Assembly (NCBI GenBank): GCA_021779095.1
Contig: JAJYBI010000010.1
Location: forward strand, 42,333 to 106,332
Reading direction: 5' to 3'
Source: Deltaproteobacteria bacterium
GTDB lineage: Bacteria; Desulfobacterota; Desulfuromonadia; Geobacterales; JAJYBI01
Length of the DNA stretch: 64,000 nt
Every line of letters starts with the position of its first letter. The stretch's first letter is position 1. Below, in pieces: positions 56,411 through 64,000 of this stretch. The notes under the pieces were generated by a model. The model had not been told where the DNA came from. It ran no database searches and worked only from the letters and a program-made list of their open reading frames with translations. The position numbers and the translations under genes are program-made.

Positions 56411-57414
56411 CCACGCCCCGCGTCTCCATCCTCATGCCGGTGCATAACGAGGAGCGGTACCTTCCTCTGGCGCTGGCGTCGTTGCAGCGCCAGACCTTCA
56501 CCGACTGGGAGCTGGTGGTGGTGGATGACCACTCCACCGACGGCACGCTGCACCTGCTTCGTGGGGCGGTGGCACGGGACGGCCGTATAAGGGTGATCTC
56601 CTCGCCGGAAAGGGGGCTCGTTCCGGCGCTCAATGCGGGACTTGCCGCCTGCAGGGCACCGTTCGTCGCCCGCATGGACGGGGACGATGTCAGCCACCCG
56701 CGGCGGCTGGAGAAGCAGTACGGCCGGCTCTGCCATCGACCGGAAGAGGGGCTCGTCGCCTGCTCGTTCCGGCATTTCCCCCGCCAGACACTGCGCGACG
56801 GGATGCGGGCATACGAGGCGTGGCAGAACGAACTGCTGTCTCATGACGACGTCATGCGTGACCTGTTCGTGGAATCGCCGTTCGTCCACCCCTCCGTCAT
56901 GTTCAGGAAGTGCGAGGTGGAACGGCTCGGCGGCTACCGCGACATGGGATGGGCCGAGGACTACGACCTCTGGCTCCGTCTTGCCGCTGCGGGGGTCCGA
57001 TTCGGCCGCCTGCCGGAGACGCTCTTCTTCTGGCAGGACCACCCTCGCCGCGCGACCCGCACCATGGGCGAGTACTCTGCAGCCGCGTTCCGCGCCTGCA
57101 AGGCGCACCACCTGCAGTCGGGGTTCCTGGCCGGCCGTGACGAGCTGATCCTCGCCGGCGCGGGACAGGAGGGGCGGGCATGGTACCGTACCCTGGCGGA
57201 GGTCGGGATCCGGGTGGGGCTCTGGGTAGATGTGGACCCGAGGAAAACAGGCCGCGTGCTGCACGGTGCCCGGGTCGTCTCCGCAAGCGAGTTCGTTCCC
57301 GACGGCAGACCCATGCTCGTGACGGTAGGAACCCGCGGTGCCCGGGCCGGCATCCGGCAGTGGGCCACCACGGCGGGTTTCAAGGAAGGGACCGATTTCG
57401 TCTGCGTGACCTGA
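56407..57414 (+). CDS. Family 2 glycosyltransferase with C-terminal Rossmann-like domain
   Basis: The product is 335 aa. Residues 1-230 are a GT-A domain: VSILMPVHNEERYLPLALAS, VVDDHSTDGT, MDGDD (DxD metal site) and WAEDYDLWLRLAAAG. The last 100 residues contain LILAGAGQEGRAWYRTLAEV and WVDVDPRKTGRVLHGARVV, which look like a small nucleotide-binding Rossmann fold rather than a GT part. The substrate is unknown. It is coupled to ybgC upstream (ATGA overlap) and precedes a small unknown gene. Confidence 0.85.
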   Translation: MTTPRVSILMPVHNEERYLPLALASLQRQTFTDWELVVVDDHSTDGTLHLLRGAVARDGRIRVISSPERGLVPALNAGLAACRAPFVARMDGDDVSHPRRLEKQYGRLCHRPEEGLVACSFRHFPRQTLRDGMRAYEAWQNELLSHDDVMRDLFVESPFVHPSVMFRKCEVERLGGYRDMGWAEDYDLWLRLAAAGVRFGRLPETLFFWQDHPRRATRTMGEYSAAAFRACKAHHLQSGFLAGRDELILAGAGQEGRAWYRTLAEVGIRVGLWVDVDPRKTGRVLHGARVVSASEFVPDGRPMLVTVGTRGARAGIRQWATTAGFKEGTDFVCVT

Positions 57415-57428
57415 AATGGGGGGAGCAT

Positions 57429-57731
57429 ATGGGAATCACGATCAAACCGTCCGATCTGCAGTTCAGGTATCCGAAGGACACGGTCAACCGCGACAGGCCG
57501 AAGTTCCGGGGGAAGCCCGACAAGGCGCCGTTCAACCGGGACGACGTCTACGAGGTCGTCCCGATGTTCGAGGCGGTGATGGATGCGCTGGAAAGCGACG
57601 ACGGACGGGTGCTGCACCTCGTGGAGAAGATCATGAACGACGATATGCCGAGGTTCATCGTTTCCCGCGAAGAGGTCTTCGACTACCTGGTGGAGACTGC
57701 CCGCGACACGCTTGAGGACTGGCACTGGTAG
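57429..57731 (+). CDS. Small acidic protein of unknown function
   Basis: The product is 100 aa. MGITIKPSDLQFRYPKDTVN opens the protein, and VFDYLVETARDTLEDWHW closes it. It is charged and soluble, with no Cys cluster, signal peptide or recognisable motif. A G-rich site (GGGGGGAG) precedes the ATG by about four bases. It closes the ybgC-glycosyltransferase operon and is followed by a terminator. Confidence 0.75.
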   Translation: MGITIKPSDLQFRYPKDTVNRDRPKFRGKPDKAPFNRDDVYEVVPMFEAVMDALESDDGRVLHLVEKIMNDDMPRFIVSREEVFDYLVETARDTLEDWHW

Positions 57732-57749
57732 GCCGGTCCGCCATGAAAG

Positions 57750-57787
57750 AAATAAGCCCCTGAGATGCCGTCTCAGGGGCTTATTTG
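57750..57787. terminator. Bidirectional terminator between the unknown gene and lspA
   Basis: AAATAAGCCCCTGAGA and TCTCAGGGGCTTATTT form a perfect 16-bp stem with a TGCCG loop. The ends are AT-rich on both sides, so it serves both convergent genes. Confidence 0.9.
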
Positions 57788-57797
57788 TTGATATCCG

Positions 57798-58289
57798 CTA
57801 CGGCTTCGACTGGTGCTGACGCCGCTCCTCCCGGAGCATGTCGATGGCCAGAAGGAAGACACCGACGCAGATGGCGGAGTCGGCGACGTTGAAGGCCGGC
57901 CAGTGGTGGCCGCGCCAGTAGACATCGAGGAAGTCGATCACCTCTCCCTGCCGCGCCCGGTCGATGAGGTTCCCCACGGCGCCGGAGAAGATGAGGGAGA
58001 GGCTTAAGGCCGTGAATCGCTGTTCGGCCTTCAGCCGCAGGAATACGGACAGGATGACCACCGACGCGATGACCGAGATGGCGATGAAAAACGGCAACCG
58101 CCACGAGGCGTCGGCCAGGAAGCTGAACGCCGCCCCCTTGTTGCGCAGGTAGGTGATGTTGAACAGGCCGTCGATGACCGGAATCGACTGATACAGCTGC
58201 ATGGTCCGGTCGATGTAGACCTTGGTCAGCTGGTCGACCACCAGCACCACTGCGGAAACGATACCGAATATCAGGTAGTTGGTTTTCAT
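57798..58289 (-). CDS. lspA: Lipoprotein signal peptidase
   Basis: The product is 163 aa with four transmembrane segments. The catalytic aspartates lie in FSGAVGNLIDRARQGEVIDF and FNVADSAI; the N-terminal VVDQLTKVYI is also conserved. It cleaves prolipoproteins after lipidation. The ATG at 58289 has AGCAGGTG upstream; a GTG two codons earlier is possible. It follows ileS as in many bacteria. Confidence 0.95.
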   Translation of the reverse strand: MKTNYLIFGIVSAVVLVVDQLTKVYIDRTMQLYQSIPVIDGLFNITYLRNKGAAFSFLADASWRLPFFIAISVIASVVILSVFLRLKAEQRFTALSLSLIFSGAVGNLIDRARQGEVIDFLDVYWRGHHWPAFNVADSAICVGVFLLAIDMLREERRQHQSKP

Positions 58290-58306
58290 GTTCACCTGCT
58301 CAGGGC

Positions 58307-58357
58307 AAAAGCTTTACCACAAAGCTGCGGACCTCTGTGTCTGTGGTTGGAAGCTTT
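58307..58357. repeat. Inverted repeat between ileS and lspA
   Basis: AAAAGCTTTACCACA and TGTGGTTGGAAGCTTT are complementary arms around a CTCTGTG-type short repeat. In the transcript this forms a long hairpin between the two genes, which may adjust lspA expression or message processing. Confidence 0.55.
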
Positions 58358-58371
58358 GTCTTTTGCGTATC

Positions 58372-61146
58372 TTACTTGACCGCCGCCGTGCACTTGGGAC
58401 AGATGGCCGGATGGTCGGCGTCACTTCCCAGCTCCTCGCTGTAGCACCAGCATCGCTCGCACTTGTCGCCCGGCGCGGCGGTGACCTTGATCCGCATCCC
58501 CGGAATCCCTTCCGCTTCCACGGCCCCTTCGCCGAGAATCTCCATGCATTCCACCTTGGACACGATGAAGATAGTCGTGAGTTCGCCGGCGTATTCGTTG
58601 AGCAGGGCGGCCCACTCCAACGGCGCGGTGATGGCCACGGCGGCGTCCAGCGAGTGGCCGATGGTCTTCGCTACCCGCGCCTGCTCCAGCGCCTTGGAGA
58701 CGGCGCTCCGTACCCGCATGATCCGGTCCCAGCGCTCCACCAGGCTGTCGTCCTTCCGCTCGGGCTGCAAAGGCGGGAAGGCGGCAAGATGCACGCTCTC
58801 CTCCCGTTTTCCCGGCAGATACTGCCACGCCTCGTCGGCGGTGAAGGAGAGCACCGGGGCGATGAGCCTTAAGAGCGTGTCCAGGATGGTGTACATGGCG
58901 GTCTGGGCGCTCCGCCGCTCTTGAGAGTCCTTCCGGCTCGTATAGACCCGGTCCTTGAGGATGTCCAGGTAGAAGGCGCTCATCTCCACCGTGCAGAACG
59001 AGTTGACCGCATGGTACAGGATGTGGAACTCGCACTCCTCGTAGGCGGAGAGCACCCTTTCCTTCAGCAGTTCCAGCTGGTGCATGGCCCAGCGGTCGAT
59101 CTCCGGCATCTCCGCGTAAGGGACGCTGTCCGTGGCCGGGTCGAAGTCGTGGATGTTGCCGAGGATGTACCTGCTCGTGTTGCGGATGCGGCGGTACGCC
59201 TCGGAGAGCCGGGTGAGGATCTCCTGGGAGATGCGCAGGTCGTCCCGGTAGTCCTGGGCGGCGACCCAGAGCCGGAGCACCTCGGCGCCGAACTTCTTGA
59301 TGACGTCCTCGGGGGCGACCACGTTCCCCACGGACTTGCTCATCTTGCGGCCGGAGCCGTCCACCACGAAGCCGTGGGTCAACACCGACCGGTAGGGGGC
59401 GGTTCCGCGCGTCCCCACGCTCTCCAGGAGCGACGAATGGAACCAGCCGCGGTGCTGGTCGCTCCCCTCCAGGTACATGTCGGCGGGGGACGACAGTTGA
59501 TTGGACGGCTCCAGGACGGCGGCGTGGGAGACGCCGGAGTCGAACCAGACGTCCAGGATGTCCATCTCCTTTTCGAACTCCGTCTTGCCGCAGGCGGGGC
59601 AGGCCGCGCCTGCCGGCAGGAGCTGCGCCGGTGCCCAGTCGTACCAGATGTCCGAGCTGTGCTCTTTGAACAGCCCCGCCACGTGGGTCATGGTCGCCTC
59701 GTCTGCGAGGTACTCGCCGCAGGAGGTGCAGGAGAAGGCGGTGATGGGGACCCCCCAGCTCCGCTGGCGGGAGACGCACCAGTCGGGGCGGTTCTCGATC
59801 ATGCCGTAGATCCGCTCCTTGCCCCACTTGGGGATCCACTGCACGGTGTTGATCTCGGAAAGGGCCTTGTCCCGCAGGTTGTTGGCCTGCATGCTGATGA
59901 ACCACTGCTCCGTGGCGCGGAAGATGATCGGCTTCTTGCAGCGCCAGCAGTGGGGATAGGAGTGGCTGACCTCTTTCGCCGCCACCAGCGCCCCCACCTC
60001 CTGCAGCTTTTCGATGACCAGCTTGTTGGCGTCGAAGACGAACTGGCCGCCGAAGAACGGTATCGATTCCAGGAACCGGCCCCGGTTGTCCACCGGGTTG
60101 TAGATCTCCAGCCCTTCCTTGAGTCCCAGTTCGTAGTCCTCCTGCCCGTGGCCGGGGGCGGTGTGGACGCAGCCGGTACCGGCCTCGAGCGTGACGTGGT
60201 CCCCCAGGAGGATGACGGAATCGCGGTCGTAGAACGGGTGATGGGCCGCTTTCCGCTCCAGCAGGGTCCCCGGGAAGGTGGCGATCACGGAGCCGTTGAC
60301 CCCCGTTGCCGCCATGAACTGCTCCTTCATGCCGTCGGCGACGATCAGGGTCTCGCCGTCCGTCTCAAGCGCCGCGTAGTCGTACTCGGGGTTGACGGCG
60401 ATGGCCAGGTTGGCCGGCAGGGTCCAGGGGGTGGTGGTCCAGATGACCATGGAGACGGACTTGCCGGCCAGGGCCGGTACCGCGCCGGAGATGTCGTCCT
60501 TGAGCCTGAACTTCACGTAGACGGAGGGGGAGGTGTGGTCGGCGTACTCCACCTCGGCCTCCGCCAGGGCGGTGACGCAGGAGGAGCACCAGTGGACCGG
60601 CTTCTTGCCGCGGTACAGGCCGCCGTTTCCCGCGAACCGCGCCAGTTCGGCGGCGGTGATTCCCTCGTACTCCCAGTTCATGGTGAGATAGGGGTTGCCC
60701 CAGTCACCGATGACCCCCAGCCGCTTGAACTCCTCTCCCTGGATTCCCACGAATTTTGCCGCGTACTCGCGGCACTGCTTGCGCATCTGGAGCTTCCCGA
60801 TCTCGTGCTTCTTCGATCCCAGGTTCTTTTCCACCTGCAGCTCGATGGGGAGTCCGTGGCAGTCCCACCCCGGTACATAGGGGGCGTCGAAGCCGCTCAT
60901 CCGCTTGCTCTTCAGAACGATGTCCTTGAGGATCTTGTTCAGGGCATGGCCGATATGGATATGGCCGTTGGCGTAAGGAGGACCGTCGTGGAGGATATAT
61001 TTAGGGCGGCCGGCACCGGCCTCCGTCATCTTCGCATACAGGCCGCTGGCGTCCCACTTCGCGAGGATTTCCGGCTCACGCTGGGTCAGGTTGGCCTTCA
61101 TCGGGAAGTCCGTGACGGGGAGATTGAGTGATTCTTTGTAGTCCAT
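58372..61146 (-). CDS. ileS: Isoleucyl-tRNA synthetase
   Basis: The product is 924 aa. The class I HIGH motif is [16 protein letters not shown], and KMSKS is [10 protein letters not shown]. The editing domain is present between them. The C-terminal zinc finger has [10 protein letters not shown] and CPKC. It charges tRNA-Ile and edits mischarged valine. AAGGAG lies five bases before the ATG. lspA is co-transcribed downstream. Confidence 0.98.
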   Translation of the reverse strand: MDYKESLNLPVTDFPMKANLTQREPEILAKWDASGLYAKMTEAGAGRPKYILHDGPPYANGHIHIGHALNKILKDIVLKSKRMSGFDAPYVPGWDCHGLPIELQVEKNLGSKKHEIGKLQMRKQCREYAAKFVGIQGEEFKRLGVIGDWGNPYLTMNWEYEGITAAELARFAGNGGLYRGKKPVHWCSSCVTALAEAEVEYADHTSPSVYVKFRLKDDISGAVPALAGKSVSMVIWTTTPWTLPANLAIAVNPEYDYAALETDGETLIVADGMKEQFMAATGVNGSVIATFPGTLLERKAAHHPFYDRDSVILLGDHVTLEAGTGCVHTAPGHGQEDYELGLKEGLEIYNPVDNRGRFLESIPFFGGQFVFDANKLVIEKLQEVGALVAAKEVSHSYPHCWRCKKPIIFRATEQWFISMQANNLRDKALSEINTVQWIPKWGKERIYGMIENRPDWCVSRQRSWGVPITAFSCTSCGEYLADEATMTHVAGLFKEHSSDIWYDWAPAQLLPAGAACPACGKTEFEKEMDILDVWFDSGVSHAAVLEPSNQLSSPADMYLEGSDQHRGWFHSSLLESVGTRGTAPYRSVLTHGFVVDGSGRKMSKSVGNVVAPEDVIKKFGAEVLRLWVAAQDYRDDLRISQEILTRLSEAYRRIRNTSRYILGNIHDFDPATDSVPYAEMPEIDRWAMHQLELLKERVLSAYEECEFHILYHAVNSFCTVEMSAFYLDILKDRVYTSRKDSQERRSAQTAMYTILDTLLRLIAPVLSFTADEAWQYLPGKREESVHLAAFPPLQPERKDDSLVERWDRIMRVRSAVSKALEQARVAKTIGHSLDAAVAITAPLEWAALLNEYAGELTTIFIVSKVECMEILGEGAVEAEGIPGMRIKVTAAPGDKCERCWCYSEELGSDADHPAICPKCTAAVK

Positions 61147-61326
61147 GGGTTCTCCTTCGGGCTGAAAACAGTTTAAACTACCCGGAACCTATTGAAAAGT
61201 CAAGGATAAAGGGGGGAATATGTTATTGCCAATCCGGTAGTGAAGTGCTATAAGGGCCTGTTTGTTCCCGTCTCAGGACAACGGGGTTCGAGACTGGACG
61301 ATAGGATAACGTCCGGGAGATATATC

Positions 61327-63147
61327 ATGCAGCATAAAGGAAGCGGCTCGTACTGGAACGGCGTCGTCAAGTCCATGGGGCTGGTGTTCGGCGATATCGG
61401 CACGAGCCCCATCTATACCCTCACCGTCATCTTTGCCATCACTCCGCCGACGCACGACAACGTGTTCGGCATCCTGTCCCTCGTGGTCTGGACCCTGACC
61501 ATCCTGGTGACGATGGAATACGCCTGGCTCGCCATGAGCCTGGGGCGCAAGGGGGAGGGGGGGACCATCGTCCTCAAGGAGATCCTCGTCAAGCTGCTGA
61601 AACCGGGCAGGCAGCTCGCGTTCGTCATCTTCCTCTCCTATGTCGGGGTCTGCCTGCTATTGGGTGATGGCGTCATCACGCCGGCCATCAGCATCCTTTC
61701 GGCCGTTGAAGGTATGGAGCTGATTCCCGGCCTGGAGACGATGCACCAGGGGACCGTCATCTTCATCGCGGCGGTCATCGCCGTGGTCCTGTTCATCTTC
61801 CAGTACAAGGGGACCGACAAGGTGGCCGGCGCCTTCGGACCGCTCATGGTCCTCTGGTTCGGTGCTCTGACCCTGTCCGGCGTGATATCCATCTCCGCCT
61901 TTCCCCGGATCATCGCCGCCGTCAGCCCCCACTACGCCATCGAATTCTTCATGCACAACGGCCTCTCCGCCTTTTTCGTCCTCTCCGAGGTCATCCTCTG
62001 TGCCACGGGTGGGGAGGCGCTCTACGCCGACATGGGGCACCTGGGGCGCCGGCCGATCATCCGGGCCTGGTACTTCGTCTTTGCCGCGCTCGTCATCAAC
62101 TATCTGGGGCAGGGGGCCTTCGCCCTGTCCCACCCCGGCGCGAAGAACATGCTGTTCAACATGATCCAGTGGGAGGCGCCGGTCCTTTATATCCCGTTCC
62201 TGATCCTCACGGTGATCGCCACGGTCATCGCGTCCCAGGCGCTCATCAGCGGGGTCTTCTCCATCGTCTACCAGGGGATCACCACCCGGATCATGCCGCT
62301 CATGAAGGTGGATTACACCTCCAGCCATCTGAAGTCCCAGATCTATATCGGTTCGGTGAACTGGTTTCTCCTCGCCCTGGTCATCTTCATCATGCTGATC
62401 TTCCGGAAGTCTGAGAACCTGGCGGCGGCCTACGGCCTCGCGGTAACCGGTTCCATGGTCATTACCGGCCTCATGATGATCATGATCTTTTCCCGGACCC
62501 GTAAGAAGTGGAAGGTCCCCTTCGCCGCCCTGGTCACCGTCGTCGATCTGGTCTTCCTGATCTCCAACCTGAACAAGCTTCCCCATGGCGGGTACTGGTC
62601 GCTCATCCTGGCAATGGTACCGTTCTGCACCATCCTCATCTGGACCCGCGGTCAGCGGGCGCTCTACCGGGCGCTACGGCCGCTGGAAATCGATACCTTT
62701 CTCATGAGTTACGAGCAGATCTACGGCAAGGACCGGAACATCCCCGGTACCGGCCTCTTCTTCACCAAGGAGTGGAACGTCGTTCCCCCCTACGTCATCC
62801 ACTGCATCATCCGGAGCAACATCATCTACGAGCGGAACGTCTTCATCTCCATCGTCCGGACGGATGAACCGTTCGGCGTCCACGCGGCGCTTAAGACAGG
62901 GATCGGTCCCGGCCTGGATGCGTTCGAGATCCGGGCGGGCTACATGGAAATGATCGATATCGAAAGGCTCTTGAAGAAGCACGATATAACCGAAAAGGTC
63001 ATCCTGTACGGCATCGAGGATATCGCCACGAACAACCCGGTCTGGCGGGTCTTCAGTGCCATCAAGAAGCTGACCCCCAACTTCGTCCAGTTCAACAAGC
63101 TGCCGGCCAGCAAGCTGCAGGGTGTCGTGACGCGCGTCGAGATGTAG
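61327..63147 (+). CDS. kup: KUP family potassium uptake transporter
   Basis: The product is 606 aa with about 12 transmembrane helices in the first 430 residues. The N-terminal VFGDIGTSPIYTL and GEGGTIVL are the KUP signature, and GDGVITPAISILSAVEG follows. The C-terminal cytoplasmic domain is about 150 residues, with PGTGLFFTKEWNVVPP. It imports K+ with H+. GGGAG lies about eight bases before the ATG at 61327; the longer open frame is not needed. The 180-base leader was checked for a c-di-AMP riboswitch and none was convincing. Confidence 0.95.
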   Translation: MQHKGSGSYWNGVVKSMGLVFGDIGTSPIYTLTVIFAITPPTHDNVFGILSLVVWTLTILVTMEYAWLAMSLGRKGEGGTIVLKEILVKLLKPGRQLAFVIFLSYVGVCLLLGDGVITPAISILSAVEGMELIPGLETMHQGTVIFIAAVIAVVLFIFQYKGTDKVAGAFGPLMVLWFGALTLSGVISISAFPRIIAAVSPHYAIEFFMHNGLSAFFVLSEVILCATGGEALYADMGHLGRRPIIRAWYFVFAALVINYLGQGAFALSHPGAKNMLFNMIQWEAPVLYIPFLILTVIATVIASQALISGVFSIVYQGITTRIMPLMKVDYTSSHLKSQIYIGSVNWFLLALVIFIMLIFRKSENLAAAYGLAVTGSMVITGLMMIMIFSRTRKKWKVPFAALVTVVDLVFLISNLNKLPHGGYWSLILAMVPFCTILIWTRGQRALYRALRPLEIDTFLMSYEQIYGKDRNIPGTGLFFTKEWNVVPPYVIHCIIRSNIIYERNVFISIVRTDEPFGVHAALKTGIGPGLDAFEIRAGYMEMIDIERLLKKHDITEKVILYGIEDIATNNPVWRVFSAIKKLTPNFVQFNKLPASKLQGVVTRVEM

Positions 63148-63172
63148 GAGCGGCGTCAGAAGCCGGGATGCA

Positions 63173-63204
63173 GGGGGAGCGGACATGGTCCGTTCCCCTT
63201 TTTT
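63173..63204 (+). terminator. Rho-independent terminator after kup
   Basis: GGGGAGCGGAC pairs with GTCCGTTCCCC (one G-T pair) and is followed by TTTTTT, about 26 bases past the kup stop. Confidence 0.85.
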
Positions 63205-63405
63205 ATGTGCACCGTCCGTGGCTGCTGGAGTTTTGCGGAGCGAACGCGCGACGATGTTGTGAAGCTGACGGTGCGCCGTCTGCGTGGAGCGGGTTTTCGC
63301 GGATACAGGTCTGCCCGGAGACGTCGCTTCGCTTCGGCGGGGAGGCTCGGCCGGGAGGGGATGGGAGCGGTGCGGCTGCGGTGCCGTGTTTCCGGTGAGG
63401 AGACG

Positions 63406-63444
63406 AAAAAAGGGAGTGGACGGTTCGTCCACTCCCTTTTTTGA
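63406..63444. terminator. Terminator downstream of groEL
   Basis: AAAAAAGGGAGTGGAC and GTCCACTCCCTTTTTT form a perfect 16-bp stem with a GGTTC loop. It lies about 20 bases past the groEL stop on the minus strand and is bidirectional. Between this and the kup terminator (63205-63405) no gene could be supported. Confidence 0.92.
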
Positions 63445-63464
63445 CTACTACGGGTACGGCGGGA

Positions 63465-64000
63465 TTACATCATGCCGCCCATGCCGCCCATACCCTGCAT
63501 TCCCGGGGGCATGCCGCCCATCGGGGCTTCTTCCTTCGGCATGTCGGCGATGAGCGCCTCGGTGGTCAGCATGAGACCAGCGATGGAAGAGGCGTTCTGC
63601 AGAGCGGAACGGGACACCTTGGTCGGGTCGATGATGCCGGCTTCGATCATGTTCACATACTGATCTTCGGCGGCGTTGTAGCCGAAACCGTCCTGACCGT
63701 TCTTTACCTTGTCCACCACGATGGAGGCGTCGATGCCGGCGTTCTCGGCGATCTGGCGGATGGGGGCTTCGAGGGCCAATTTGATGACCTTTACGCCGAA
63801 CTGCTGCTCCGAATCCAGGTTAATGGCGTCGAGGGCGGCGATGGAGCGGATGTAGGCAACGCCGCCGCCGGGGACGATTCCCTCGTCAACGGCAGCGCGG
63901 GTGGCGTGCAGGGCGTCTTCCACGCGTGCCTTCTTCTCTTTCATTTCCACTTCGGTAGCGGCACCGACCTTGATAACGGCAACGCCGCCGGCAAGCTTCG
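63465..64000 (-). CDS. groEL: Chaperonin GroEL, C-terminal part (5' end outside window)
   Basis: The last 178 or so codons are present. Read from the window edge, the sequence [40 protein letters not shown] and [11 protein letters not shown] leads to the C-terminal Gly/Met tail [16 protein letters not shown]. This Gly-Gly-Met tail is typical of GroEL and lies inside the cavity. With GroES it folds proteins using ATP. A strong terminator follows. Confidence 0.97.
   Translation of the reverse strand, partial: KLAGGVAVIKVGAATEVEMKEKKARVEDALHATRAAVDEGIVPGGGVAYIRSIAALDAINLDSEQQFGVKVIKLALEAPIRQIAENAGIDASIVVDKVKNGQDGFGYNAAEDQYVNMIEAGIIDPTKVSRSALQNASSIAGLMLTTEALIADMPKEEAPMGGMPPGMQGMGGMGGMM

Noticed and set aside
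58921..61131. A 736-codon plus-strand frame opposite ileS
   Set aside because: It is a shadow of ileS, with no motif and low-complexity composition.
61147..61326. Possible c-di-AMP or other riboswitch ahead of kup
   Set aside because: The leader lacks the conserved core of the c-di-AMP class and has no convincing terminator or paired helices. A GGTTCGAGAC stretch looks like a tRNA T-arm but no cloverleaf can be built.
63205..63444. Arg-rich small frames between the kup and groEL terminators
   Set aside because: They run into the groEL terminator hairpin, have no good ribosome site, and the composition reflects GC-rich noncoding DNA.

Overview
The window is chromosomal DNA of high GC content from what looks like a member of the Geobacteraceae (Desulfuromonadota). 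The main reasons are the replication-origin gene order dnaA-dnaN-recF-gyrB-gyrA followed by a HEAT-repeat gene, gpsA and histidine kinases, the scattered small multihaem/monohaem c-type cytochromes, a membrane pyrophosphatase, and a sigma-54 activator carrying an iron-hydrogenase-like sensor. No rRNA, tRNA, CRISPR array, prophage or full insertion sequence was seen.

Layout. 0-5 kb: end of hppA, a ferritin-like/cytochrome pair, tcdA, tatD and prfC. 5-11.5 kb: shikimate kinase, zinc-ribbon and membrane proteins, an AT-richer patch with two orphan genes, a YbaL-type cation/proton antiporter and an AEC-family carrier. 11.5-17 kb: a NosL-like protein, an OYE-type flavoenzyme, pyruvate kinase, a dihaem lipoprotein and an exported transglutaminase-like protein. 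17-20 kb: a regulatory island comprising a strong promoter with a short terminated RNA, a sigma-54 activator with ferredoxin, hydrogenase-like and Fes domains, a palindromic enhancer-like site, a sigma-54-like promoter and a ribbon-helix-helix-like gene. 20-27 kb: cysS and a set of housekeeping/accessory enzymes separated by repeats. 27-40 kb: a long leftward cluster (HEAT protein, gpsA, three histidine kinases, an ABC exporter, a radical SAM SPASM protein, hemE).

40-56 kb is the origin region. gyrA, gyrB, recF, dnaN and dnaA run leftward; rpmH, rnpA, yidD, yidC, mnmE, mnmG and rsmG run rightward. DnaA-box clusters lie on both sides of dnaA, and a perfect 16-bp parS lies between mnmE and mnmG. 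Gene orientation flips at dnaA/rpmH, as expected for divergent forks. 56-64 kb: a thioesterase/glycosyltransferase operon, ileS-lspA, kup and the 3' end of groEL.

The most interesting items are: (i) the sigma-54 regulatory island at 16.98-19.97 kb; (ii) a 171-bp miniature inverted-repeat element at 27071-27241 with 22-bp terminal inverted repeats and a perfect 8-bp target duplication; (iii) a promoter-to-terminator unit at 25.71-25.93 kb with a perfect Shine-Dalgarno sequence but an ATC in place of a start codon; and (iv) three copies of a roughly 130-bp intergenic element ended by inverted CGCAACG/CGTTGCG repeats.
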